A stretch of DNA of 64,000 nt from Peribolospora baueri (lineage: Eukaryota; Basidiomycota; Peribolosporomycetes; Peribolosporales; Peribolosporaceae), in contig JAMDHS010000031.1 in the NCBI GenBank assembly GCA_029717555.1, positions 1 to 64,000 on the forward strand. The letters are read 5' to 3'. Positions 10,082 through 23,084 of the stretch are shown piece by piece (position 1 is the first letter of the stretch; every line of letters begins with the position of its first letter). Under the pieces are notes generated by a model. That model was not told the origin of the DNA and did not search any database. It saw only the letters and a program-made list of their open reading frames with translations. A program made the translations under genes and the position numbers.

Positions 10082-12946
10082 TTAACCGTTGTTGTTGGTG
10101 AGGACTGTGGAGCGGCAAAGAATCATGACAACGAAGCCGCATGGACGTGAGCAGCGATGACACGAGGGCGGCGCACACCTGGATTCCGTCGAGACTCACT
10201 GGCAGAGGCAAGCACATCCAAGGCGGGCAGCTGGCTCCAGGGGTAGACAGCGTCGTAAGGGCCGTGCCAGTCGACGCCGTACGAAGTAGGGTGGCCGGGG
10301 TTGTCGGAGTCCTTGTCGGTAAGGGCACGGAATTGTACCTACAAGGGGCGTGATGCGTTCATACAGAAAGGTCAAGAGGTCAGTCAGAGACACGGGACGA
10401 CACGTCATTTTCCGGATTCCTCGAAAAGCCGACGCGGCCCGCATTACGGGCACCACCTTTAACGACCTCGATGTTAACCTAAACGATTTACCAACGATAC
10501 TCACGTCGACGTAGGAGTGAATCAGAGTCTGAAGATCCGTGTTGCCGTCGCTGAATTTGTAGAGGATCGCGAGAGCCCTGACCCAGACTGGGGATGGCAC
10601 GCGAGAAAGCGAAGAGAGCCAGTGCAACACCGAGAAAACAATGAAGACAAGAAGGCGGGTTACGTAGTGAGCAGCGTGATGCACGAGCTTCGGTATCGGT
10701 AACATAAAAATTCATCGTCGAGAGTGGTAATGTAGACCGCTTCAGTGCGCCTTTATTACTCACTGCCCTTGAAGAAGCGGCCGTCGTTGTTGCTGTTGTG
10801 CGGGGTACCCTGACCCTCGGTGATGATGCCGTCACTCCCTGAGTGGTCAATTAAATGGAGGTAGACGACGATATGTCAGTCACAAGGACGAGACGGCTAG
10901 AGAAGGGAGAAAAGAAACCGATGAAAAGGACGCACCCTGGAAGTACGAAGTGGTCTTCATGGCGCTGGCCGCAATGTTGATCGCACTAACATCCGAAGGA
11001 AGGAAAGGAGGTCACGACCGTCAGCCGACGTCCTTGGCAGAGAAAATCGAGGAGGGAAAAGAACTGCGAGCGGTCATAGCTACCGCCGTTTCATCCACGA
11101 GTACTCACTCGTTCATCCAGCTATTGTCGCCCGTCACCTTGCTGAGGATACCCGCGGCGGCAACGTACATGCCTTGGTTGTACTACGGGGGGAGGAACAA
11201 AACAGAATGTCGCGTCAGCACATCTACGTCTACCGCACCACTTCCTCCGAACTTTGATCCCTGGCTGCTTCGACGGGTAACGCGGAAAGAAACGCTCACC
11301 GTGTAGTACTGATGCGCAGCGACGCCGCAGTTCGAAGACCCCATGCCGTCGGTGAGGAGGTTGTCCGTCTGGTTGACCATGTGCGCGTTCAACCAGGTCA
11401 CCGACGTCTTCGCCGCGTCCGTGTACTTGGAGTCCTTGGTGAGGAGGGCGAGCCAGGCAGAGAGGCTGCGGTGAAGGCAAATAAGATTGCGTGAAGGTGA
11501 ATACGAAAGAAGGTTTGATTACCACTTGGCCACAGTGTGAGACAGAATCGAGTGACTCACTGAGAGTAAAGGCTACAGGACGGAGGAAGAAGAAGATAAA
11601 GGAGTGGTGAGCGCGGAGGGCCGCAGTGAAATTGGCGCGACGCTACAAGGATGCTCACCCGGTGGTAATGCTGTTCACGTAGTCGTTGTTCTGGTTCGTG
11701 GTCCAGAACGCGCCGCCGGCCATGGTCTTGCCGTTGCAGACGCCCTTGATGGCACCCTTGCCAGGGAAGACGTTGGCAGAGGCATCAGCGGCAGTAATGA
11801 CCCTGCGTAGGGAAAAGGGAGGAGTCAATGACGGAAAATGGCTGCGATTGTGCTCCGATGGAGATACCTACCACTTGGTGCCCTCTTGCTGTAAAGCGAA
11901 CCCGGAGAACGAACATGTCAGTTGCGTCGACGTAGGGCGAATAACGTTATGACAAAAAGTTCTCCGCTCACCCAGTTGGCGATGGCTTCGTTCAAGAACT
12001 CCTTGTCACCGTACGCATTGTAAGCGTAGATAGCGGCGAGACCCCACCTAACGGAGGCAGCATACGGAAGAAGGAGAACAAAATGAGGCGGAGATCTTCA
12101 ACATTACAGGTTCTCAACGTCGAAGGCGGAAGCTCGGCAACCCACCACATAAGGTCGTCGTTGTAGGCGTTTGCACGGAAAGAGGGGTTCTTAGCGAAGA
12201 CAGTCTTGCTGTGGTGATCCGAATGAAGTGGAAGAGTAAGGCAAAAGACGAACAGCGACGAACGCATATAGTCACACAAGTGTGTCAGCGTTTCCCTTCA
12301 TTGGCTCTTTGCTCACGCGGCGGAGAGACGAGTGATTGAAAGATATGCAAGGACGAGCAGGGGGATAGAGGGGAGAAATAAATCCAAAGAGGGACTCACA
12401 TGCCCGAGGACACGGCGTTCTGGTTGGTCTTGTTGTTGGCCCAGTAGTCAACCAACGCCACAGCGGAGAAAGTGTTGGCCGAACTGTGAAAGGGGGGGAA
12501 GCGGTTCATCAGGATCAAGTTCGACGGCATGTTTACTCGCGCTAGGATCGAGAAAAAGGAATTCGACGGCAAGGCGCCCCGAGGGGAGACTCACGGCCAG
12601 TAGTTCATTTGGCCAACATTGTCCGGGCCGCCATCGTTCACGTACGTCAACATCTTGGCCGCACCTGCCTCGGCGATTTCAATCCTTCCCGCCTTCTTAA
12701 TTGGGGTATCATCGTTCTGATGATGGGGAATGGGGTTGAGAGGCGAAAAAAAGGGTCCGTCGATCCGAACGCCGGTCGGAGCGAAGGCTGATCTGATCCA
12801 CTTACCTTCCACGACAACGGCACGCCGAGGTCGACACGCTTGGCCAGGCGCGACCTCTGGCTGTGGGTGCGAGAGTGGGCCTGGACGGCAGAGGGGAGGA
12901 AGGAGGCGGCGGCCAGGAGAGATGTGGCGATCTGAAGCGTCAACAT
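10082..12946 (-). CDS. Secreted GH76 alpha-1,6-mannanase-like protein
   Basis: About twelve exons. ATG at 12946 opens a signal peptide (LTLQIATSLLAAASFLPSAVQA). Intron 1 is 12717-12805 (GTAAGT...CATCAG). The last intron joins LPALDVLASA to a short exon ending ILTNNNG, with TAA at 10082-10084. Ordered conserved blocks are: DNVGQMNYWP, NTFSAVALVDYW, the catalytic pair in NAYNDDLMWW, GLAAIYAYNAYGDKEFL, GAFWTTNQNNDYVNSITTG, ASLSAWLALLTKDSKYTDAA, GSSNCGVAAHQYYTYNQGM, GIITEGQGTPHNNSND, QFRALTDKDSDNPGHPTSYG. This is the alpha/alpha-barrel family GH76, which includes bacterial endo-alpha-1,6-mannanases and the fungal Dfg5/Dcw1 wall proteins, thought to act on GPI-glycan or mannan. There is no hydrophobic GPI-attachment tail, so it looks freely secreted rather than wall-anchored. 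Confidence 0.85.
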
Positions 12947-14543
12947 CGTCGCGAGTCGCTGCGAAACGAAAGTGAGGGACGAAGAGTAGAGAGAGAGAGA
13001 TAGGAAGGAAAGAGACGCGGGGAGAAGAGAGAGATGGAGAAAAGAAGAGAGAGGTGGAGAAAAGGCGATGGACGCCATTCTGGCGGTGAGCATGGTCAGG
13101 TTTTATGGCACTTTCTTTCTCTCAACATCCTCCTCCACGCCCAACCATTCCGTTCCATTGACTCCATGTCGGCGCAAGGCGACGGTGCAGGAGCCGGGGC
13201 CAAGCAAGCGCTTGCCGTGCCTGGACGAAGTGGCACCGACAGGGAGGATCGCTAGCCGGCGTCGGACGGGGTCATGGGGTAAACGTTTGCCCAAGCGTGG
13301 AGAAAAGGCAGGAAGAACCTCGTGATGCGGGCGCGGTGTCCGAACGTTGAAGCCGTCCCAGTCGGTGTGCAAAGTCTCCACCCGTTCCCGGCGTCCACGC
13401 CCAAGACCGCCAACGATCGGGCGCCAACGCGATCCGCAACAGTCGTCCCGTTTCATCGCACCGCGGATGGCGGTGGCACTCCGCCGACATCCCAAGTCGA
13501 GCGAGTGGACCGGACGCCGAGGGTCGGATGTTGGCACGGGACCAGCCGACGCCCCCTACGTAAGTAACGTCGTCCAGAGAGCCATTGTCGTCGGTCTGTG
13601 ATTGCGAGGCCACGCTCGGCGGCGCACACACAACCACTCTCGTCCCGTTTGCGGGAGCGGCGTTATTGATCCGTCCTATGCCCCGACCCATTAGACCCAT
13701 TACTGTGCGAGCTGACAGCCGTATAGCCGTCGCGGAGGGGACGACGCCACCTCGACCCATCACCGGTATATGTACACACATGATGGATGCCTCACCAGTG
13801 GCCTCGCAAGGTGGAGCGCAAGCCGGCCGCCGCAGCAAGCCAAAGGCCGGCCCCCCCCCTCTTGGTCCTCTTGGTCAATTTCCATGGTAGGGGACGCCGG
13901 CAGAACTGTTGCAATGGCTGCTGTTCGAGCATGCTTCATGAAGCATACTCTTTCATTCACGTCTAAAAACGACCCTGCCATCCTCACCTCGAAGATGTGG
14001 CCCGAGGACGAGAGATGCGCAGGAAAGCGAGCACGTGCTCGGGCAAGATTGTCTTGATCCCCACGAACAACCACTCTATGCGCTAGTATGATACGGGTTT
14101 GTGTGGGACGTCCTTCACCACACTCCGCCGTCCGGTTGGCTCCTGTCTGGCTCAGAATCAGTCTCTACTTTTCTCTGGAATGAGACCGGTTGCGAGACAG
14201 ATCCCAAGGGAGTCGTCCCTACCCCACGATCCGATCAGTCCCTGCCCTGCCCACAACGACTACCACGCAGGCTTCCGACTCTATAGTGTGAGCAGAGGGT
14301 TAGCTACCTCTAGCATCACCTCTAGACGCTGCTTCTCCAACAACGTTTGAATACAGGGGAGAACAATGAGATAGAATGAGCACCGCGCTTCATGCCTCGA
14401 CAACTAGCTTAGTCAGCGATCATTGACTGCGGCGACGAAGGTGTTGGCAGCAACGACGACCGCGGAGCTCCAGCGCTTCTGGACCAGAAGTCTACCGTGT
14501 TCTCCTGTCGACAGGTCGGCGTCCTCGAGCACAAGGAAGGGAC
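12947..14543. other. 1.6-kb divergent intergenic region (GH76 / UGGT promoters)
   Basis: The GH76 leader on the minus strand is CT-rich (purine-rich GAGAGA runs on plus, 12960-13070). The remainder up to the UGGT start shows no conserved protein block. Open frames in 13100-13900 overlap on both strands and look like chance. Confidence 0.5.
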
Positions 14544-17500
14544 ATGTTCGTCTTGCGAGCGTTGTGCACACTCGCTCTCGCCGCGGTTGGCGCTTTGTTG
14601 AGCGTCCACGCCGCCGGGACGAGCGCGCCCTCACCACCGGTTAACGTGCGCTTGAGGACGAGTTGGGCGGCACCTCCGCTGCTGCTCGAGATCCTGTGAG
14701 AATGACCATGCCGCTTCTCAGATATTGTCCGCTTTCATGCTTGTGCGATGATAAGGCCTGTCTAACCCTCGTCGTCATTCGTTCGCTATCCAGAGAATCG
14801 GCATACGCCGAAGACGAGCACTCCTTCCTCCCCCTCCTCACCAATCTCACATCGCCTTCCACTGCCCCGTACGCTCTCACGGACGCACAGCTCTACTCTA
14901 AAGCCCTGTCCACTCTTTCTGCGGAGGATCTGCGCTTTGATCCGGTCACTATAGACGCATTCAATGTTTCCCTATCCCTACACGCCGTCAGTCCCAAAAT
15001 AGAGGCGTTCTACCAGTTCTACGATACGAGCGTCAATGCGAGCTTGGGCGGATTCACGACTGAGGATGGTGAAAGGGTTGGGGAGGGTGATTGTAGAACA
15101 TGGGCGGAGTGGGATGGTATGGCATTTTGCTCGCCGAAGAAGCTCGAGCAAGCTGTCGCCGGCCAAGGCCGGGGCGCGAAGCTCCCGTAAGCTATTGTTC
15201 CACTTGACGACAAGGTTCCTTCGGCCTTTCTCTCTGATTTCTTACGTTTTGCTGCGTTTCTCCTTCACAGAAAAGACTCGGCGAAGCTCCTCCCTTTCGA
15301 TCACATTGAACCAGCGCCGCTCCCGACGTCACCATCCCCCACGTCTCCCTCGTTGGTCATTCTCTATGGGGACCCACTGATGCCGAAATTCCACGACTTC
15401 CACCTGAGCGCGCTGTCTCTCGTTTCCAAAGATGCCTCTTTGCACTATGTTCTTCGTTATGTTCCCCCAGAGAGCCACCACGATCTTCGAGCTCCTCGGA
15501 ATGTCCTGACCGGGTATGGAGCAGCGTTGGACCTCAAAAAGGTGGACTATCTCGTAATTGACGACCGAAAGCTCAAGGCCGGCGTGGTCGATGGCGAAGT
15601 TGAAGGAGCGGTCGATACCCACAAGGACTTGCGCCACGCGCTTTTGTTTGACGATGAGCCGCTCGAAGGGGAGGAGCAGCTGCCGCTCACCGACGAAGAT
15701 CTGAGCGGTGCGTCGCCCTCATCACTTCGTTCACGACGCGGCCACCGCCCTCATCGTGTTTCCATTGTCTTCCCTCCTTTCAATCGTCTCCAGATATCGG
15801 CATAAAGGCAGCATCGCTCCTGAAGCGCTCACCGGATCCGCTGGCCGGCCTCGTCGACCTCTCCCAAAACTTCCCACGCCATGCCATCTCTTTGGCGCGA
15901 CGTACGCGCGTCGACAAAGATGTACGAGATGAGATTGTCCGTATACAGGCTGTCGCCGACGGCACTCCTGCCAAGTTGATCGGTGGGCAGCATTCGTTCT
16001 GGTTGAACGGCAAAAAGATCGACGAAAAGGAACTGGACCCTTTCAAGTAAGTTCCCTGCTTATTCAGCTTCCTCGCCTTATGCGAATTCGTGAGCAAAAA
16101 CTCCACGCTCATGCTTGGCGTGCTCCTTCCATTAGACTCCTTTCGCATCTACGCGGAGAGCGCAATCTCGTATCCTCACTGGTCTCCCTGGGTCTGTCGC
16201 CTCGTGAAGCTGTACACCTCCTCTCGGAGGAGGACATAGGCAACGCGCATTCCGCAGACGACCCCTTGGAAGGAATGTTCGATGCCTCCGATCGTATCGA
16301 GGGCGGCGGCGCCATCACCTGGTGGAACGACCTCGAGAATGACTCTCGCTACCGCCGTTGGCCCTCCGGCCTGGGGGCCCTCCTCCGACCTCCGCTGCCC
16401 GGTCCATTTCATTCAATCAAGCAGAATATCTTCAACATCGTCTTCGCATTAGACCTCTCCAGCCGAAAGAGTTGTAGGTTTATTGCTGAGACCGTCGCTC
16501 AGAACGTGCAGAGAGGCATGGGTGTTCATTTCGGGATCGTGCCAATCGGGTTAGATGACCCTGAGGGTAAGCCCCCCATTCCACGCTTCTAGGTGACAGG
16601 CCTTCTTGTCTATTAGACGGACAGCTGAAGTGCAGAACATCTCACGTTTTTTCGCGCATCCGCGCCCGCAGCTCGGCGAGCCGCTCGGCTTTTCTGGTAC
16701 CTCCTCGGGTCCCATGGAGAGTTGGAGACGGCTCGTTTCCTCTCTCGCCTAGGGTACGCCCGTACGCCTTCTCATCGAGTGGACGTGTCCCTCATTCGGA
16801 GTGAGCTCGAGCGACTCCTGCTTCACTCACCCGCGTCTCCTGCGTCTCCGCGTGGAGCAAAGGAGGACAGGAGTGAGGCGCATAGGGGGGAGGTCGCGAG
16901 GAAGGAGGTCGATAAGCTCATGGAGGAGGTCATCACCACGGAGGACGTCAGCGAGAAGGAGATCAAAGCTAAAGCGTACACCAAGAGGTTAGGCGTGGAC
17001 CTGCCCAGCAATCCCAATGGTTTCATGTTTGTCAACGGCAAGCCGTTCCCTTTGACCGATGTGAGTACATACGCTTCTTCATCCAAGCCTCTTTCGTCCA
17101 TCTCCGTCTAGGACGGGATCCCTAATCATGTCTGTGCCGATCACTGCCATCTTTAGAACTGGCCCATGAGCCTTCAGCAGAGCTTGCTTCAACAGACCAA
17201 CCATTTGCAAAGAAAGGTTGGTCCTCTTCCTTCTTTTAATAGCCCTAGTACAGGACTTCTGCTCATCGAAGTTTGCGTCTGGCGGCTCCAGGTGTTTGAG
17301 GGTGTCTTACAGGACTCGTCGAACGCGTCGACGTACTTTTACGATCTACCTACGACTTACGTCCGTCGTTCGTCAGTCGTCTTTCCCGACTCCGAGGCAA
17401 ACCCGCTCAAAGTCCTCAACCTTATGGCAGCGTTTAAACATCTGGATGATGAGGGGAACAAGCTCACGCAGCGGTTTGTCTACAAAGGTGAGTTGGTCAT

Positions 17501-20500
17501 CAGACTCGTACCGAACCTGCCCGTTTACTTAGGTTTGCTCTACTTTTGTCGCTCAGACGACGAGTCTAGGCCTGAGATGACGGTTTGGGTTATCGGTGAC
17601 ATGGATAGCCCTGGTGGGGCTACCGTCCTGAGAGAAACACTTTTGGCCATGGTGAGTAATACTCACTTTAGGAGCTCCATCAGCCCCGAGTTTGTCCTGT
17701 GCTTACCCCGGAAATGCAATGAACCCTCCATTCTTCAGGACGACAAGTTTCCATTTCAATTCAGGGTCGGAATCGTCCATCAGCCTTCGTCGTCCGCTTC
17801 ACTCCCTGCCAGATCCAGGAGCTCTCTCTCCTCGCACATTTTCAAGCTCCTCGTCTCACCTACCGCGGCTCCCACCCTCCGTCCGAGCGACTTGCTAAAC
17901 CACACAGCTTTGTCGGGAGACTCCCATCAAGAGAGCACGACGGAAGCCAGTGAGCAGGTCGTCTTTCAAGAAGCCACCGACTCGAACGACGTTCAGGCGG
18001 AACGCTTCTGGCAAAGTTACGGTCGCAAGTTCGCTGGAGTCATCGGTATCCGGGAAGGGAACGTGGGTTTCCTGGTCAACGGCCGAGTGTTAGATTCTGT
18101 CGACCCGGAGGACTGGAGCGTGCATGACTTTGAAGCGTTGTTAGCGTATGAGACTAATAAGAGGGTCCGTCCGGTCCTCGACGCACTTGAACGAGTTTAC
18201 CCCGACCCTAAAGTCTTTGACCGGTGAGCAACTCTCTTTTCAATTGTCACGGTCTCTATCAGCTAATTTATTGACTCTGTTTTTTTTTTTTGGGCAGCGA
18301 TAACTGGTGCCGAGTTGCTACTCTGGTATCATCTGTGGTAGCGGAAGCCTACGAGCCGCCAAAACCTGGTCTCTTCATCCTGCCGGCTTTGTCCCGCAAT
18401 CGCGCTTATGAGAAAATAGAAGCCAACCATACGTAAGTGGGCAGGATCCGATTCGGTCGGATTGTTCGCCTCTGACCGCCTGGTTATTCTCCTTGACAGG
18501 GCGTTCGAACTCGGCAACCCGGAGACGGCGCTCTTCCACTGCACTTTCGTCGTTGACCCGCTTTCGGAACTTGTACAAAAGTGGTCCTCTATCATGCAGC
18601 TTCTGGCGGGCATGGAAAGAACTTACGTCAAGGTCATCCTCAACCCGACACCGAACCACAATGATCATCCGATCAAACGGTTTTATCGCTTCCACGCCAG
18701 GCCACAGCTCGAGTTCCTCGAGAGCGGGTAAGAAATACGAACGGCTAGTTTGATTTTCTTCATGCGCACTCATATATTCTCCATTTGCCTTGCTTTCGGC
18801 CGACAGATCCGAAAAGCCCGCTACGATCAGTTTCGTGGGAATGCCGGAAGATGCCGTGCTTACGTTAGGCCTTGAGACCCCGGCGCCATGGCTAGTCATG
18901 CCTGAAGAGGCCATTTACGATCTCGACAACATTCGGCTGAAGGACCTCGACGAGGGCGCTCGAAAGGTTGGCGTAAATGCAGTGTACGAACTGAAGCATG
19001 TGCTCGTGGAAGGTTCGTGCCCATCCGCTTGTGGTAAATCGTACATGGCAGGAACCTGACCGACGATAACTTGCATCTGTCAAGGCCACGCGAGGGACGT
19101 CGTCAAGAAAGAAGTGCCGAGGGGCATGGAACTGATTCTCGCTACCAAAGATCACAGTCATGTCCTAGACACCATCGTCAAAGCCAATCTAGGCTACTTC
19201 CAGTTCAAGGCGAATCCCGGCCTGTGGCAACTGCACATTCGCGGTCAAGGCGTCAGTCGCGCCGTGTACGAATTGGAAAGCGTCGGCAATCAAGGCTGGG
19301 AAAGCCCGCCTATCAATGTAACCGGTCACGATGTTACAGTGACCAGCTTCCAGGGCCTAACAATATACCCAAAGTTCACGAGGAAAGCCGGGATGGAAGA
19401 GGCTGACGTTCTGGAAATCGCAAAGACGGACGACTTTAGTCCCAAAGGATTAGCCAATAAAGTTATGTCATTGTGAGTGTTGCCTCGTGATCGTGCTCCG
19501 CAAGACTTCGTCTCACGTCTTTTTTCCACGAGCATCTCAGGTTCTCTTCACTTACCGGAGGAAAGGACAATAAGGCAGCGCCCGAAGCCGTGGCATCAGG
19601 GAAAAAGGCTGACATCAACGTCTTCACGATCGCTTCGGGCCATCTTTACGAGGTAAGCCTAGTCGTCAACGGGCTTCGAGATCAGACACCACGAGAGAAC
19701 ATTGATGGTTACAATTTTGATTATAGCGTATGACCTACATTATGATTCTCAGCGTTTTGCGCAACGCCAAGAGCAGCGTCAAGTTCTGGTTCATCGAGAA
19801 CTTTTTGGTAGGTAGCGCCAAAACTGTTATCGCGAGACACAGGTGAATTGATATCCTACGTGTTCCCTTGCTGCAGTCGCCGTCTTTCAAAGCGTTCATA
19901 CCACATCTGGCCGCGGAGTACGGGTTTGACTATGAATTGATCACGTACGCTTGGCCGCATTGGCTGCGTGCGCAGAAGGAGAAGCAACGTACCATTTGGG
20001 CGTAAGTTGCACAACAATCGCCTTCGCTCTGGTGGTACCGTGACTGACATAGCTGTTTTATAGATACAAAATTCTCTTTTTGGACGTCTTGTTCCCGCTT
20101 GGGCTTGACAAGGTCATTTTCGTAGACGCAGATCAGGTGAGTCATGTGTGCCGCAAAAGCCGGTACAATGACGCAGAAGCTGACAGTTCGAACACTCACT
20201 CTAGGTGGTGCGCGCCGACCTGAAAGAGCTGGTAGATTTGGATCTGAAAGGAGCACCATACGGTCAGTTCACGATTAGGCTGCTTTTCTCCCACATTTGA
20301 CTGACATTTCATCCGATAACTGACCATCCATAGCATATCCACCAATGGGCGATGACCGCGAGGAAATGGAAGGATTCCGCTTTTGGAAAACCGGTTACTG
20401 GCAGCAATTCCTTCGTGGGCGGCCATATCACATTTCGTGAGTTGAGGTTAGCCTCACGTCTTCTTCACGCCAATTGAGCTGACCATGTAGGATGTCACAG

Positions 20501-21251
20501 CGCCCTTTACGTCGTGGATTTGGACCGCTTCCGCAAGATTGCGGCCGGTGATCGTCTTCGGGGTGAGCTTTCCACTTCTCCTTGGAGCCATAAGCAGATT
20601 GCTGAAATGCTCATGTGTCATATGTGTAGGTCAATACCAAGCGCTTTCGGCGGACCCCAACTCGCTCGCCAATTTGGACCAAGGTGAGCTCCTACGGTCC
20701 AGGCTCCCAGGACTGCAGCTCAAACGGAAATTTCGTGACGCCCCTCTGCGGCCCCAGACCTCCCGAACAACATGCAGTTCCAGATTCCCATCCGGACTTT
20801 GGATAAATCGTGGCTATGGTGCGAGACCTGGTGTTCTGATGAAAGCCTCAAGGACGCGAAGGTGGGTAAAGCAAGAACGGACATGGCTGTACAAGCCGTC
20901 TGGTCGCTGATCGTTGGTACATGTCTCCCACTTTCCCCTCCCATCCCTATCTCAGACCATCGACCTTTGTAGCAACGTGAGTGACAGAGGGGAGACGATT
21001 TCATGGCTGTCGTTCTGAACTTAACACGCCTTGTGTTGCCGCCCCCACAGCCGAAGACGCACGAGCCAAAGCTCGATCGTGCCCGGAGACAGGTGGCCGA
21101 GTGGACTGAGCTGGACGACGAAGTCGCGGCTCTTGCACGGAGGGTAGCCGAGGCGGAAGAGCAGAAGCGCAACGAGGCACGACTGACTTCGATGCCTAGC
21201 ACCAATCACACTCCATCAGCCACCGAGAGCGGCGCACACGATGAGCTGTAA
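14544..21251 (+). CDS. UGGT: UDP-glucose:glycoprotein glucosyltransferase (ER folding sensor)
   Basis: The largest gene in the window, with some twenty exons and a product of roughly 1,500 residues or more. ATG 14544 opens a signal peptide ([20 protein letters not shown]). It is followed by [22 protein letters not shown], the standard start of the first thioredoxin-like domain. Intron 1 is 14696-14793. Middle blocks such as [18 protein letters not shown] and [18 protein letters not shown] fit the thioredoxin-like and beta-sandwich parts. The GT24 catalytic domain is at the C-terminus: [35 protein letters not shown] (DxD metal site), [46 protein letters not shown], and [20 protein letters not shown]. 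The protein ends HDEL, the ER-retrieval signal. It adds one glucose to high-mannose glycans of misfolded glycoproteins so that calnexin rebinds them. Exon edges in the middle were not all determined. Confidence 0.93.
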
Positions 21252-23084
21252 AATCTGCTTCCAGTTTTCATCGCAAAAATCACCATTTCACGGTCCAATT
21301 TGACGAAAATCCTAGTTAGACGTTCACCAAGAAAGCAGTTGAAGAAGACGGTACAGGATGGGTGAAGGGGGCCGTGAGCACGTCGTACTCCGAGCAATAG
21401 GAGAGATGACGAGAGTTGAAGGCCACGGCTGAACGCGTCCCACTTACGGCAGGCCGCGCCGCGCGACTCATTCACACTCGTCCCATCCTCGATAGGATCT
21501 GATGTCCCGCTTTGTTCGAGGAAAGTGCAAACGGCGTCGGCAGATCAGACCTGGTGGAGACATGGCCATAGTCCATCCCCACGTAATCTCTCACTTGATC
21601 TTGCAATCATTCTCCCTTTGATATACCCTTCGGGCTCAGCAGTGGTGGGTATGGCTCTTTTGCCGAATTCTCGACCTTCCGGAGGGAAACCGCGACGGGA
21701 AGGGGTGCGGCGACCGTCTCCCCATTTATTCGCCTCGTCTCCCGGAGCGAAAGCGCAGATGCTTTGAAAGATGGACAGGTCAGAGGATCGGGGCGTTTCG
21801 CTGATAGGAAGCGAGGCCTGCCCGAGACGGCGGCATTCATTCCGATGTCTCCTACTCTTTAACCACGTAGCGAACGGGATGAGATGGGCAGATCCCAATG
21901 TCCGTTCGTCCATTTCTGTCTACACGAAGTTCTTGACACGATGTTGAGGTGCTGGATCTCGCCTGCCGACATTCCCAAGCAAACAAGGACTTCCGGATCG
22001 CCCAGGCCCCCTCCAGCTCGAGCTTGACCGGCATTGGAAGGACGCGGGTGGGAAGAGCGACGGCGTCCTGTTGAGCAGACTCGTCTCGTCCCCTCTTTTC
22101 GCCCGTCGTCGGTCCCATGTTAAGCGAATATCCTTCGAACCTGCGTGCGCGGAAACGAGCTGCAATTGTCGGCCGACAGGGCGTGTCCATATACTGTATA
22201 TGATCGGGGACGACCACCTGACTGACTCCCCCGTCGGCGCGGTGCTCTGGCAGGAGACTGTAGAGCGGACACACGGCAAGCTGCGAACGTTGAAGCAGTC
22301 GAGCATGGTTATACCTGCCTGACCAACTAGGTAATCAGGAGAAGGAGCGCTCGAGACCAGGCCGCCGTTGGCGAGAGAGGGAGATGGATGCTTCTTGCTC
22401 GTCGCGCGGCTGTGCCGATGGCTCGCTACGAAAATAAGTCGATTGACCAGCACAGCATTTCGCCATCGTCGCTATCGCTTCGCCGTCGTCCGTCTTCTCT
22501 CCCCTCCACCAAGTCCCTCTCACCTCTGTCATCGCTCGCCCGCAACACTTACCGAACGTACACGCAACGTCCCCACCTCTCGCGCGGGACAGCGACAGTG
22601 TCATAAAGAGCCCCAAGAACAGGTGAGAAATCCCTCGTATCGGTCTCCCAACGTCCCTACTCTCGCCTGCTCATCGGTTAGCTATGGTATAGCTTACGGC
22701 GCCAGCATCGTCCTCCTTCGTCTCCCTCCGTATCGCTCTACACTTGTCTTGTTACAGTAACCGCTTGGTGGCACCTCTTTCTGTCCGGTCTCGGAAAACG
22801 TTGAGCAAACACTGCAGCACAAGGGCGTTTCAAGTCGAAGGGCCGGCAGCTTTGCGTCGCTCTTCCTTTCGATCGATCGCGAAGCCAGTCTTAGCCCGTC
22901 CGTTTTGTCCTCGAGTCCCTTCTTTTCCCATCCCCCATCCTTGCCAGCCGGCGTCTGCGCTTGTGAAAACCTCTGTTACTTCCTAGGCCCCGTCAACAAG
23001 AACATTCGTCGCCCTTTTCTTCCCCGTCGTCGAGCTCGGCCCTGATCACCTGCAGAGCCCCCAACTTCGTCTCATGTGCTCGCC
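21252..23084. other. 1.8-kb intergenic region with probable 5' leader and leader intron
   Basis: No supported gene lies next to the UGGT end. From about 22,400 onward the plus strand is pyrimidine-rich like a leader. A GTGAGA donor at 22623 and a TTGTTACAG acceptor ending at 22756 could be a leader intron of the downstream ORF. The 140-codon minus frame at 21852-22274 has no recognisable features. Confidence 0.4.

Noticed and set aside
21852-22274. 140-codon minus frame between UGGT and the orphan ORF
   Set aside because: No recognisable domain and other overlapping frames are equally open. Not supported as a gene.
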